NCBI RefSeq assembly: GCF_001640805.2
Contig: NC_066838.1
Span: 7,768,601-7,832,600 of the forward strand
DNA from: Lates calcarifer
Taxonomy: Eukaryota; Chordata; Actinopteri; Centropomidae
Reading direction: 5' to 3'
Length of the DNA: 64,000 nucleotides
The notes under the pieces were generated by a model that saw only the letters and a program-made list of their open reading frames with translations, made no database searches and was not told the DNA's origin. A program made the position numbers and the translations under genes. Of this stretch, positions 50,401 through 63,660 are shown in pieces (positions within the stretch are counted from its first letter, which is position 1; the number at the start of each line of letters is the position of its first letter).

Positions 50401-53400
50401 CTTTGGGAGGCTATAAAATAACCACCAACATTTGTCATTTCTACAGTGCTCTCAGTACAGACTGTAATGGAAGGAATCCAAGAAGTCTCAATCTGCTATT
50501 ATGAAGTGGCTGATGAATTGTGGAATCCAACATTCAGTTTCCTGCTCCAGCAGAGAGTCCTGGCTGCTAAGGAAAACCTGCAACACCGGAATCGATCACT
50601 TTGACAGACTGACTCATTGACACTATTGTGGGGGCTAATACTTAAGGAGATTAAAATGAGCAACGTGCCAGCGCTCCACTTCACTCTGAGCAACAGGCCA
50701 GCAGGGAAACCCTATTGGTCAGCTGTGAGTGGCTGATTGAATGACTGATAGGCAGGGTAGACCTCAATCAGCACTTTTACTGCCCAAGTCCAGAGGTGGC
50801 AACAGAGGAGACTGTCTACGTCATTTATCTCCTTCCAGGGTGTGTGCCCTTACTTTGACTTCACCTATTCTCTCAAAACAAGTCAGAAAGGAGGCAGTAA
50901 TTGCATTCTTTGCTCCTCTCACTGAATAAAGTACCATACCACTACTTTTTCCTACATCACAACTTAAAATTTAAAAAAGTATGCTGTTGCGCTTTGACAT
51001 TTGCATATCTTACTACCCACCTCCCCACTGAACTGTATTCATCCCTCTTCAGTGTGAAAACTCAGAGATAAACCCAGGTAGATAATCATTGTGGTGATGT
51101 AGTTGCAAGTCTGTTTTAATATCATATGTAAGTCCACGCTTTCAAAAATAGTTGTCAGTGTATAAAACCTCCATCCTCCAAATGTTCTCCACTGACATCT
51201 TCAGTGCACTTAAAACTTCTTTGAAAATAGCTCCTCTAAAACATTCACTGGTATTTATACTGATAATTAAATGAGCTGTATTTTCATAATTCACTCTGTC
51301 AGCAAGCATTCATATATTTTTTGAACAAACCACTTCATAATCTGCAGCATGTTAGCACACAAATGTCTGGATGAGGAGCTTGGTAATAACCTCTGTCAAA
51401 CCACGTTTCTGTTGTAGCAACAAAGGCGTCAGGATGGTGGTAATATCATTCATGTTCTCATTTTGCACATCTCAGTTGATCCATATACAACTTATTTACT
51501 TGAAAGGCAAGTCTGAAAACAAGTTGAGGATGAGATTAGAGGAGGGTTAAATTAAGTTAATGTGTATTATCTACTTCATCTTATTCCTCTGTAAATCGAT
51601 TTCTCTCTTTCCATTGCAAAGGGGTCACATGAGGAAGTCTTCTCTCATTCTCCCAGTGGAAAGTTCAGTAAATATTAAACTGAGGCAAAAACAGTTATTT
51701 TAATTTTTCAGACTGAAATGTATTTAAATTAAGTTGTCAGCATGAGAAGTTTTTGGTTGGTTTTCCTGTTGTAGCTTTATGGTAAGTCTGGCAGAGAAGA
51801 CAGAACAACTTGTATGTCTGTTGTGTCATGTACTTAATTTCTTACTTCTCCTTTATCCTTATGTTTTCTCCCACCCTTTCTCTCCATGTCTCAAAAAGCA
51901 CAGGTGCATCTAAAAACCCTAACGACTCTGTTCAGTTCAGGTGTGGTCAGTATCTAAGTACTGACTATATAAAACTTGCCAGGCACAGGTGTTACTAATA
52001 ACCTTAACGATGGTTAATGTTCACTCGAGTGTCCTGGTAAGTGTGACGGTGAGACAGTATGCACAATATTGCACAATTTCAGGTAAGTTTTGTACTGGCA
52101 AATCAGCTGCTTAATGATAATGTCAGGAGCCTTGTGACATCCAAACTTAGCAGCTAATTATATGATATTTTATAAGTGCCTTGTTCGCAGCTGTTGTTAC
52201 TGACTTATGTAGCATTATCTCTAACCATTAGATAGTTTTCAGTTAATATTGACACTAGTGACAGTGTATAATTTTGGGGCCTTTTCATGGTCAGCAACAG
52301 CATCTAATGTTAACAAGAATATATGCCTTTACTGTGGCACTGGCTAAAATAACAGCTAGCAGTGCCCGCTTTTCTATTAGTTTATCTTACTTTTGCCTTA
52401 TTGCCTTATAGTGCTAATAATAAATTACCAGCTATTAGCCATGTGATGGCCAAAGCCAGCTGTCATGTCACTGATATTGCAGGACAGTCCACTCAAAAGT
52501 TATCTAAATCTTAAGTTAGCAGCTTGTGGACATTGTTAGAGGCTAGTGTTACTAAATTAATTACTTTACTTTAACATTAGCCTTAAAGCAACCAAATGTT
52601 AGCCTGGTCATTCTGTTATATCAAAAGGCCACGCTAAATACAACTCAGTGTGTCATGCATTTGAAAATATGTTATTCAAACACTGGAAACAACCACTGTG
52701 TAGTTAAATCCCCAGAACCATCTTATGATCCCGTTGAAAAATAAACACATTTCTTTCCCTGTGGTGGTTGCAGGACTGTTAGACTTCAATTGTCACCAAA
52801 AGGACAAGTGGACTCAGTGGATGTTTACACAACACAAGCTCGGTTTTAAAATGAAGCCATGTGAGAGAAAGTCTAGGTTTTTGGTTTGTTTGTATTTCAG
52901 AGTGCCTTCGAGTCTCAATAAGTTGACTGGAATAACAGAAAGGGCTTTTGGTTGTTTTTCTTTCTTGAAAAAGAAATATGTGCACCATTAAATATTTCCA
53001 AAACCATAAGTGATTTCTCTGCTGTAATGTCATTCCTTTATAGATGCATAGAGCAATATTTATTGCAGTGGTAAATAACAACACACCTCAGGAAGGGTAA
53101 AGACAAGCTGTTTTCATTTATCTTTCTTCTTTCTTTTATTCTCTTTCTTCCCAGTTGCTTCTTTGCCCTGTGGGAGTCATGCCTTCTTTCATCTTATCTA
53201 AATGTGAACTTAAAGATGAAATGAATAATTGATTTAACTTAATGCGTAAAAAAATGAGTTTATGTATCTGTAGCCTGGTACTTAAAAGACATCAGATATT
53301 AGACATCAGTCATCAAGTCTTGCCTTCATTTTTCTCAAACTATTTATGCCCCACAAAGGACTAACACCAGCTTTTTCATCCTCTGAATGCAGAGTTAATT

Positions 53401-54844
53401 ACTGTAATGTGCATGACGGGAAAGATTCAGTCATTGTCAGCATTCTGTTTGGGCCGTGTCCCAACGCATGCTGCAACAGAGCAGACAGAGTGAAGCCTGT
53501 GAGCGACAGTGAAGAAAAGACTGGGATTATTAGGGTTCTTTTTTATTATAACCAGATAAATGAATACTGGTTTGTTACTGCATGATAACCAGTTGTGCGA
53601 TCTTAAGAATACCAGAAATTAAAAGTTATAAACTGGGTCCCTTTTAGCCTCCATGTCTCCTTTTTTGTGCTTCCTTAACCTGTGATGAAACATTATGGTT
53701 CTGGACGCAAGATATTTTGTGAAAGTAAATGAAGCGAAAGGATATTTGATTCCTTTAGGTAATTGTAGGTTTTTGAGGTCATGGTAACACTTCTACAGAC
53801 TGATCCTGAATGTTGTTTCTATACTTATTTTCCATCAAGTTAATGGAAGAGAACAAATTAGTGATCAGATCCTTTTACCTTGAACAGCTCCCCAGGAAAC
53901 CATCTAACCATCTAAAGAGTTTGGAAGTTTAATATAAACACAGTATGTGTGCCAAAGAAGAGGACTGTTTCCCCTAAAATCACTGACGTCTCAATGGCAA
54001 AGCTGTGGAAGCTGTGGAAGCAATTAAGTAGTGCTGCTGGCATAGGTTTCCTTTTAGGGTGAGATAAAACAGTGGGAAATAAAATTATACCTTCTATTTG
54101 AAATTTTGGTTACTATTACCACTGTATTCATATTTTTAGCCACTATAGGTAGCAGAAGAACTTCAAAACAAGTAGACAGACACACAGCCCTGACATATCA
54201 TTACCAAGTAAAGTTGCAATGGCTAAAATTTTAGCAAACTCTCCCCTGTGAAGCATGTCATTTGTTATATATAAGATTTCCAGGCTGCAGTAGGGTAGAC
54301 AAGCACCAACTTAAATGAGAGACAGGGGCAGAGAGAGATACTTTGTAGAACAGATGGCCAACAATGAAAGAAGGAAGTTACACATAGAAAGTAGAAGCAG
54401 CAGAGCAAAAGAATAAAACTGAGGAAATGATAGGACATCAACAGAAGGAAAACCACAGAGGAGTGCACTAATCTAAGAGAGAATAGCATTACACCAGGAG
54501 AACACAGGTACCTCAGTGTATGTAACAGAAACCTGAGGGTTTCCCTTGTTGCTGGAATTGATATTTCAAAGGCAGTAAAGACACTGATTAGGGGAGGGTG
54601 TCTGACAGTAACATTGTCAATACAATCACAGTTTATGTTTGTGTATTGTGTCACACTTAACATACTCTTTTGCAGAGACTGTATATTTTTATCTACTATA
54701 TTTCTATTGGTTTAGTTAATTGCTTGTATTAGATTTGACATAAGGCCTCTCAACAAGACTCTGTTTTTACATAAAGCAGCATATGGCAGAGCTGATAAGT
54801 GTGCAACTGAGATGACACGTGATTTCCTCTCTGCTGCACTACAC

Positions 54845-54865
54845 GCACACACACACACACACACA
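54845..54865. repeat. (CA)n microsatellite
   Basis: About ten CA units. Confidence 0.9.
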
Positions 54866-56659
54866 GGAAAAGAGAAGAGCAAGCACAGATTTTGAGACAA
54901 TAGATGATACTGATGATGAGATAATATACACACCACAATTCATGTTCAAAGTGGAGTTAATAAACCTCACAGTGGACATTTTGAATTGTTATAGGCGAGA
55001 AAAGCACTTGCTTCTACATTTGCTTCTACAGCAGCATTTGGATCACTGTGACATTCATTAATGTCGCAGTAAGCCATGCTGAGCCACCACACACAATAAC
55101 AAGACCCTGAAACTGAACACTGGAATGAAATGCAACCTCAGTTAATACCATTAGTTACACTTGAGTTACTTACAAAATGTTCACTGTGAAAAGAGTCTGC
55201 TGTTCACCTGACAATCTCACTTTACAGTCTAATGATATCTTCATGACATTAATGACATTTCATTATGTGAAATGCCATGCTAATGAGCCAACAGGCACAA
55301 TACCAGTACCCCAGAACTAGTCAACTAAATGGAATCTGCCCATTATTTATCTTGTCAATTACAATATAAATATATCATGCTATCATAATATATTTAAGTG
55401 CACATACTGCTGGTGACATATACATTCATAGGTTATTAAAAAAAAGTAGCTCTTCTGTTTTTTGTGAATTGTATTGTGGGAGAGGAGTGTCAATCAACAG
55501 AACACTGGATTATCAGGCAAATTTTGAGAGTATAACAACATCTATTACTATTCTACAGTGTGAATTCACTTCATATTTAAACCCTGGTTTAGAATGAGAT
55601 CAATCACAGCTGTGTAGTATTACACAGAGAGTGGCTCCATCTAGTGTACATATGAGGTCAATACAAAGTGAGGGCTCCAACTGTCTCTGATTGTCTCTGT
55701 CCCTCTGATTGCATTTGACAGCAGTCACCATCTTGAGCTGTCTGATGATATTAGAGCTTACAACTATGGGAATCTTTGCTGTTGTTTTTGTTCATTCCAT
55801 GTGACACAAATAAAGCATGACAACTATTACAGTGTATGCATTTGCATTTTAAATGGCTGCTGGGTCCTTGAGGCTGGTAGGGGTTATGCTTCAAATACTT
55901 GTTTCTGTAATCTTCAGCTCTCTTTTCTCACACATTTTTAAGAAGATTTCAGTTCCTCTGTGTGTGTTCATTTTTAGTGACTTATGTGAACGTGCTGTTA
56001 AATGCGCAGAGATAAAACAGTGTCCGCAGGGTGTCAAAACATCAGCTTCATTTATTTATTTACTTTTTATTCTTTTTCCATGGTGGATGTTTTGGTTTTC
56101 AGATAATCTGGGCTATTTTTAGTTTCTGTACTGTCCTTTTATATTGAAAACTGTAAGTGTCTTTTTTTCCTTTTTTCTCTGTTTAAAAAGGGTTTATTTC
56201 GAGGTTTCTGCAGGTGCAGCTGTACATATCTCCACAAACCTGAGTAACTGATTAAGGAAATCTAAATTGAATTAAGTGCTTGATTAAATTGCACAAACTA
56301 AGTATGATTATTCATTAAGTTAATACAAGCAGCATAAAAATCATTTTAATGAATGAATATGAATGCAAGCAATCTGCTGATGATGGCCTTTGACTTTCAA
56401 ATGTAATTTATTGTAAAGTTAATTCTAATCAGTTGTACATCATATCACATGAACTGTCAAAGTCCTAAAGCTGTCATGGGAGAGTAATTATCGCCTCAAG
56501 CTGACCTGAGACAGGAAGTCTCAAAAAAGTATACAAGATGACAGAATGAAAGAAAAAAGAGATGACCGAGCCTCACACCAAGTCACCGAGTCTGTTCCAA
56601 TTTCCTGAGCAGCTAATGGCATCTATCTCTCCTGTTGTTCCACAGATGCCTATCATCAA

Positions 56660-56660
<1 letters not shown>

Positions 56661-56692
<32 letters not shown>
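56661..56692. repeat. (CA)n microsatellite
   Basis: Sixteen uninterrupted CA units. Confidence 0.95.
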
Positions 56693-56696
<4 letters not shown>

Positions 56697-56826
56697 TTCA
56701 TAAACACCTTTACATCATCTAGCCTGATGTTTATTCTATTTTCTGGTCTTTGGTGTCTGATTTGCTTGCTGCAAAAACAGACTTATTGTCTTAGAGATAC
56801 AGAAAATAGAATATGAGGAGTTGATG

Positions 56827-56853
56827 GAAGAAGAGAAGAGAAGAGAAGAGAAG
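56827..56853. repeat. (GAAGA)n microsatellite in a purine-rich tract
   Basis: Five units of a GAAGA pentamer within a broadly purine-rich stretch (about 56800-57070). Confidence 0.9.
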
Positions 56854-58372
56854 CTTTCACATTGGATAGTGCAAATACAGCAAGGTGCAGAGGGCAGAGC
56901 AACTTGCTCAGAGGCATGGAGACGAAAAAAATGGAGAGGAGAAAATAGCAATTAATTAATAACAGACTGAAGCAAGCAAAAAAAAAAAACCAGATCAATA
57001 GTGGAGAAGGGAATGGTAGAGTGGAGAAGATAGAGAAAGGCATGGATAAATGAAATGGATAAAAGAATAAGAGTCAAAAAGAAACAGTAAATCCCTTGTT
57101 GCTCTGTGCTGTTTATGGAAATTTGTGCAGCAATACCTACACTACGCTCAGCCTTTTCAAAGTGAGAGTGCTGCTAAACAATGTGTCTGAAAAGAGGAGC
57201 TGCCAATATGAACATCACAAGGACAGTTTCCTCCCTTCTTTCTGCTTCTTAAAGTGACCTTGAATAATAAGCACCCATGTTTCTCCTCAGTTATCCTACA
57301 AACAGAAACTCTCTCATTCTAGGCAGTGTGTGTTACCTGCCTCTGTCTAACTGGTATTTCTGTTCCCTCTGGGTAACATACAGCTACTATAGGTACTTAC
57401 ACATTTCATATAAAAAAGGTGCTGTGGATATCTATCATTAAATTGAGGCTTGATGGGGTTGCACTATATTTGCTAACTCAAACTCTTTTATGAATTTGTG
57501 TGTTGTTTGGCCTCCACAAGGAGATTTTGCAGGTCAGTGTAGTTACTATTTAATGTGTGTGTTCCTGTGTGTTCAAATTCAAGATCATTCTTTTCTACTA
57601 ACATCGCTCAAATAATAAATGTGATGTGTGGCCATGACCAGGCCATCTCAGCCTCCTCAGTCTCAGCCCACTGTTAAAATTGCATAATCCGGTGTTATGC
57701 AAAGCACTGTGCATGTCTAGCCAGTAGAGGGCACTATATGAATGAGAAAAGTAGATGCTCCAATGCAGTCCAAGGAGGTTAGGTAAGGAATGATACTGCA
57801 TGTTTAGTCAGGCTAGAAAGGCATGCAGCAGTCTTGCTGATCAGCTTTATAACTCAGTATCAGGCCTCTTGAAGACATAACTTGCTACAGAAACACAGAT
57901 GTGAAAAGTCATCATGACATTTTTAAAACTCTAGGGAAGTGAAACAGACATACAGATTGACGATTTGTATGCATAGTTGAGTTGGAGCTATAGTCAGTTT
58001 ATAGATGGCAGTCTGTTATTGTATCCATGTGAATCCCAGCTTCACTTTCAGTCTCACTGAGGTGATCAGACATATCATCAGCATGACAGCATCTCCCTCA
58101 GCAACAAACAGTCTGAGGAAGAGTGATGACACAAACCACTTGCTTGGACCTTTAGGCTACAGCAACAGCATCAGCTGGATTCTATAGGTGGTTACAACTG
58201 CCTGAGGCCAAATAAGATGTTGTAGTTAGATTAAAGGCTAGAGGAGGAATGTATTCATTCAAGCTTAAATCGTCAGATAAGGGAGATAAAGATTTTGTGA
58301 ACATGCAGCATATATATTTTTTAGACTAAATAGCACAGCAAAAATATGACATCATATTGCAGCAGTCAATGG

Positions 58373-58374
<2 letters not shown>

Positions 58375-58413
<39 letters not shown>
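58375..58413. repeat. (CA)n microsatellite
   Basis: About nineteen uninterrupted CA units. Confidence 0.95.
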
Positions 58414-58417
<4 letters not shown>

Positions 58418-58703
58418 CCTCTCTCTGTTTGAGGACATTATTTTCATGCTCTTCATCAATGGAAAAAAATAACACTGAAAGCAAAGCTAACTGGATTATG
58501 TTAATGGACTGAAATGGTCTACTCCAGTTTGGTCAAGAGTGGGACCTCTACTCATACTGCAGTCCAACCAAATTCCAGTCCTTTAGTAAAGACATGGCTT
58601 TCTGTACTCAGCTGATTCAAACTTGTTTTCACCTTATGCAATTTTTCACTCAGACTGAACTTTGACTGAAAACAAAACATGTCATAGAAGCATGTCATAG
58701 CAG

Positions 58704-58734
58704 TAAAAATAAATAAATAAATAAAAATAAAAAA
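58704..58734. repeat. (AAAT)n microsatellite
   Basis: Imperfect AAAT units. Confidence 0.85.
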
Positions 58735-59317
58735 GCACTACAGTGGAATACAAACATTATTTATTATTAGTAACACCTGTGTCTGACAAGTTGAACTGTG
58801 CTCCATGAAAGACGTCCCTGGCAGTCAGATGAGGTGCCCTGTATGTGAATAATGCTTCTGTGTAAAAATACAGACAGGTCTTTTCACAGCAAACGTTGAG
58901 GACATGTACTCTGAGTGTGTTAAAGCCCCCACACACTCAGACTATGTGCCACTGACACACATGTTTTTATCTATTTCGCCAAATCAGATCTCCTCTAGAG
59001 GCTGCCTGAACTTATACAACTTGTGCTTGATTGACATCTGTTTCACTTGTCTGTTTGGGTGGGGCAATGTTTTCATTGTTTTGAGAACAAACATGCTGTT
59101 CTTTTCAGAACAGCCCCACCCAATTTAAATACCTTTAGACATTTAAACTACAGTATGTCTTCATTTAATACAGGATACATTTCCTTAACTTAACTTTGTG
59201 TTTTCATGCAAACATTAAAACAGCCATTGCAGATTTTAAAGTGAAAATTTTAATTTATTTTTCATTTAATTTATTAATGCTAGTAGTTTGTGAATATGTC
59301 CATAAATACAAAGTGGC

Positions 59318-59375
<58 letters not shown>
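59318..59375. repeat. (AAT)n trinucleotide microsatellite
   Basis: About nineteen uninterrupted AAT units, about 120 bases before the candidate promoter at 59.5 kb. Confidence 0.95.
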
Positions 59376-59376
<1 letters not shown>

Positions 59377-59498
59377 CTTCAAGAGCGATGCAAATGGTCA
59401 AACATTAAATAAATCAAGTCGTAACTTTCTGTGTTTCACTTGTGTTGTCATGCAGTTTTTTGTGCCTGTGGTAACCTACAACAGTTTAGATGCTCGTG

Positions 59499-59688
59499 CA
59501 CTTCCGGAACTTTCGTAATGGCTTTTTTTGTGCAGAGCGCATGCAGGGACCAACAGGACCGACCCTCCTCTCTTAGCTAGAAACGGATGAATGAGTGAAA
59601 GCGGCCAAGCCTGCCCCGCATCTTGTAACCACTTCAGAAACAAAAGCTTTCCACTTGGAGGGACTTGCTGCAGAAACAGGGACGGAAG
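59499..59688 (+). promoter_or_regulatory. Candidate promoter and first exon of a divergent neighbour gene
   Basis: CACTTCCGGAA at 59499-59509 is a consensus ETS/GABP site, typical of CpG promoters. CpG content is raised from about 59490 to 60000. The sequence GACGGAAG|GTGAGGTA at 59688/59689 is a near-ideal splice donor on the plus strand. From ATG at 59591 a frame stays open to that donor (starting MSESGQACPASC), but its start context is weak and I do not recognise the peptide, so the exon may be entirely 5' UTR. The gene would run rightward out of the window, back to back with bsn at about 12.8 kb. In human, DAG1 lies upstream of BSN in the same direction, which does not match a plus-strand gene, so I give no name. 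Confidence 0.4.
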
Positions 59689-61651
59689 GTGAGGTACACA
59701 CGCCGGCTCTCATGTCCGCTCACAAATATTTACTTTCAGTTCAAACCTTTTTTTTCTGTTTGCATCTTTTTGTGCGAGAGTGCGGAGCGTCAATTAGGCT
59801 CCAGACAATAGAGGAGCACGCTGCGTTTGTGCACCTCCGCTTCCTCCTGTCTGCATTGCTGATGCAGCCTCCTTCCGTGTTATGAAACGAGCGAGCACGC
59901 TGCTTTCTTTTCTTTTTTTTTTCATAGCAAACCCCTCGGAACACGCCGTTACCGGCAGAGATGAAAGCAGCGGGACACAAGGACACGGACAACAGACACA
60001 GTCCACACATCAGCAGAGTTAAACAGCCTTATTGAAATGAATGAACACCTAATTTGTTACCTAACAGCCACTTAGACTACAGGGGCAAACTAAAAAGGAA
60101 GTGGCTTATGTAAAGAGTTATGTAAATTGGGGCTTAGATGTTAACTTAGGTGCTTTATGTATACACAAGCAGTTATGATCTATTATTTGCGGTTTGCAGT
60201 TGAATCCCCTGAAGTTGTGCTCAGTCTCCAGAATGACTTACTGAAGTCTTTGTGAAATGAAACCCAAAGGTTGCAGCAGAGGAGTTCAGAGGTTAAAGAG
60301 CAGACAGTGACACTCTGTCACTGGTCCAATATGGCACTTCTGCATTTTGAGGCAACCAGATCACCCACAGTGGTAGAGGCTGTAATCACAAAGATTTGGG
60401 GCATGTGACAACAGGAAGTGAAATGTTCAAGAATGAAAAAGCTGTGGTAGTAGAAAATATTTTCTGTCTCCATTAACTTTCTGGAGAAAACTGCAATTTC
60501 TGCAACTTTAAATGGAGTTGATATATAGAGTCAACACTCACTTGATATGTGACAGGCGCAGAAGTGTAGAGAGGTGTTTGTTTGGCTGAGTGGTTAAACT
60601 AGCTAGGATGAGACTGAAATGCTTGAGAGCGAGTTGCACCTAAGAGCTTTAGACTCGGAACTTCAGTATTACTTCCCATTTTGATCTCACACTCTGTCTC
60701 TGTTATGCCCACTTTCACGCTATCTGCTTCAGCAATTTCCTTCATTTCCCAGAATGCCTTTTTACAACCCCTAGAGAGATTGCATTGAGAAGTTAAGCCT
60801 GATGCATAGAGTGAGAGAGAGATACAGAGACCTAAAGCTGAGCGCCGTGCCCTTTAATCAATACCCAGTGGGCCTTGTAGCTGCAGTGCATTCTGGTCAG
60901 TTGAAGTAGCTGTGGGTGTTACATCTTGTACTATGGATTTCTGTCTGGACTGTTGAATGTATGCGAAATGGAAACTTTAGACAGAGATCATAAGTGATTT
61001 TTTTTGTGACATCTGCAGAAAAAAATTTTTACAGTTGAAGTTTTAGATTTTTTTTTCTGCTTCTGCTGCAAAAAAACACAAGATCTGTCGTCCTCAGCGA
61101 GTTATTTGTGAGAGTACACTGCAAATGGACAAAATGTACAAATACAAGGTACACTGGTTTCCCCCCTCCTGTAAGCTGGATCAGATATTGTAGCAGTCAC
61201 TGTTGCAATCTGAAATCTTTTGTGGGGGTTGGGGGGCCGTAACACTGAACCAGACATTTTGGTTCCATGTCACATACTGTATCAGGTTGAATGACCCATG
61301 GCAGGAGGATTATGTTCTAATAGTCTGATTCTCAGGCTTCTCTGTCTGCCTCTGCTGTTAGTGTTGATTCAGAGACTTTGTTCTTTTAATCTGACCTTGG
61401 ATCAGGTATACAGCGAACCACTTCAGCCAGACGCAACTTGAGCCGATGAAACCCTCTCGTTTTCTCTTTTTTTCCCACTTTTGTTTATTGCTTCAGTCAA
61501 AAAGCAGTGTTGCAGAGAAGTGAAGGTTTGTTTGCATGTGAGTCATCTATAGTTGTGAATTGGCGCTATATATATATAAATAAATTTGACTATAGAGAGG
61601 ATCAGTCTGTCTTTGAAAATCTCATACCTGTAGTAAATGGCCATCATGTAT

Positions 61652-61654
<3 letters not shown>

Positions 61655-61682
<28 letters not shown>

Positions 61683-61694
61683 AGATAGATAGAT
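61655..61694. repeat. Compound (CT)n(AGAT)n microsatellite
   Basis: Fourteen CT units followed by three AGAT units. Confidence 0.92.
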
Positions 61695-62847
61695 ATTAAC
61701 TTGTTTTTGTGTTGGAGATATGTGTTGGTGTGGAGAAGGTTACAGTTTGGAGAGTCTGGAATAGATGCTTTGAACTTGTTCAGAGAACATATGTCTTTAA
61801 TTTAAAGATTTACATTAGGCTGCCACATTTAATAATGATTTTGATGCAAACTCAGAAATCCAAGGAAACGTTGTCACTTCTGGTTATGCTGATGTTCTGT
61901 TGTGTGTATGTATAAAGTGACTTCTCCTTTGATAATCTGTGCTCTATCAATTTTTCTTCACTGTCAAGAATGTTCGCAGACTTGATTAGCCTGATAGCTG
62001 GCCTCAAACCCCGGTCAAGGTTAGTTTGTTTGTTTGTTTAGTTGCGTTTACATCCAGATTCTGTGTTTAATTCTGAAAGGATGATCTGGGGGTGCTTCTG
62101 TGGCTCTCTCCTTTTCATCCCTCCCTTCATCCTTAGATCAGTCCGTTCCTGCTAACGAGCTCAGCGGGTGGCTGAGTACAGGAACAGAGTGCTCAAAACA
62201 GCACAGTAGTGACGGAAGGATGGAGGGAGCGAGGAGCGCGACCACTGTTGGCCTGCTTGACATTTATGCACATTAATGGCAGTTGAGCATCAGATGAGAT
62301 TTCATCTGTGAGAGGGGAGGAACTGCGTGTGCACAGCATGAGAGTACATGTGGTAATGTCAGTTAGGTTAGCTGTGAGGTACAGAAGTTCAAGCAACTAG
62401 AAAGTATTATGTAAATGAAGATGATTTTTAGTTCTCACATTTCTGCTGTTTCTAAACAATCCTGGTTGTGAGATTTTTATTTCTAGGTTGATTTTAAATG
62501 GAAACTGGGGAGAATTATAGCAGCTGTGGCTGCATGTCATGTCAAACCCGCCTGTGTCAATATCAAACAAGTAAAATAATGCAGGAAAAAGCAACAAAAT
62601 CCAGCAACAACAAGTCAGAGCAAGAGTTCGTCTGGTAGACTAAACATCCCATCACTTCTAAATAGCTGTAGCCATATAATTTGGTAGTGTGCAAGAATAA
62701 AACATATGTTCAACTGAACATGTTTCAGACAAAAAAAAGAGAAATAAACAGTCTTCAAATGAATTTACTCAGATGCTTGACTCAACTTATATCTTGTATT
62801 GATGCAAAATGATCTCAAGTGAAGTGATCATGCTTTTCATGTTCAGA

Positions 62848-62864
62848 CAGAGAGAGAGAGAGAG
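62848..62864. repeat. (AG)n microsatellite
   Basis: Eight AG units. Confidence 0.85.
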
Positions 62865-63579
62865 CATGTGCTGTAAATATGATTATCTGATTATGAAAAA
62901 CGTTCACAAAAGAAGTGCTTTGAATAGTGATTTTGAACCAGGCAACAAACCAGTGCAGTTTATGTAAAGAGCCTGTCTTGGGGTTGTAGCTGCATCTTAA
63001 ATTAGGGAGCATAAGGAAGGAGGATGGTAATCATCTCCATGAGCTAGAAATGAGGACAAACAGGAAGGTGAGACCAGAGACCCACACTGTTTCTTGAGCT
63101 CACTGAACCTGAAAAACTGCAGGTGAGGGATGAAAGCAGCAGTGTCTTTTTGACCTACACTCCTTGTAAAACAGCAAGGGGGAGAGTGATGGATGCTCAT
63201 ATTCAGAGACGACTGAAACATCACAGCAGGGAGTTAAGATTTAAGTAGAGATTTAGTAATGGTTTTAATCCCTCTCCTTATGGCCAGAGACTTTAAATCA
63301 CCAAAGCAGAAAGGGAGGAAGGGATGAGATGAGGAACATAGGGCGAGAGACACTTTGACCCCTGTTTAATGTCAAGTAATTCTTAAAAACAAAATGAAGA
63401 AAACACACAGACCACAGTGTGTCTGACTTATTAAACTTTGCTATTTTACTTTACTTAACTTGTCTGATTTTTAAAGATCACATAGATCTGTCTTATTGGC
63501 TCTTTTTCTTCTGTTCAGGTTTGCACATGAAATGGTAAGCAGCAAAGGGAAAGTTGAATAAAAACATGTAAGCTATCAC

Positions 63580-63660
63580 AGCAGCAGGGTGGCTCAGTTG
63601 TCAGAGGAACAGTCTCACAACTGAAAGGTCACATACTCAGATCATGTTTCAGACAAACTG
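63580..63660 (+). repeat. tRNA-like SINE-type fragment
   Basis: CAGCAGGGTGGCTCAGTTGTC, then AGTCTCACAACTGAAAGGTCAC, resembles the common fish repeat with GGTGGCTCAGTGG...CTCACAGC.AGAAGGTC. The B-box region that should follow (GGTTCGAATCC-like) is degraded. Only about 80 bases match. Confidence 0.5.

Larger units (their letters stand above)
47411..59490. other. Intergenic region upstream of bsn, no gene supported
   Basis: I see no exon with splice sites and recognisable protein on either strand. The region is AT-rich with scattered simple repeats (listed separately). A stretch at about 51930-52640, with short phrases such as TTACTAATAACCTTAACGATGG, may be an old dispersed repeat, but I cannot name it. 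The 132-aa minus-strand frame at 54265-54663 is Leu/Phe/Ser-rich and lacks a recognisable domain. Confidence 0.6.

Noticed and set aside
54265..54663. 132-aa minus-strand open frame as a gene
   Set aside because: Leu/Phe/Ser-rich with no recognisable motif and no promoter or splice context.
59595..59885. 96-aa plus-strand open frame at the candidate promoter
   Set aside because: It starts at a GTG and reads through the strong donor at 59689; no known domain.
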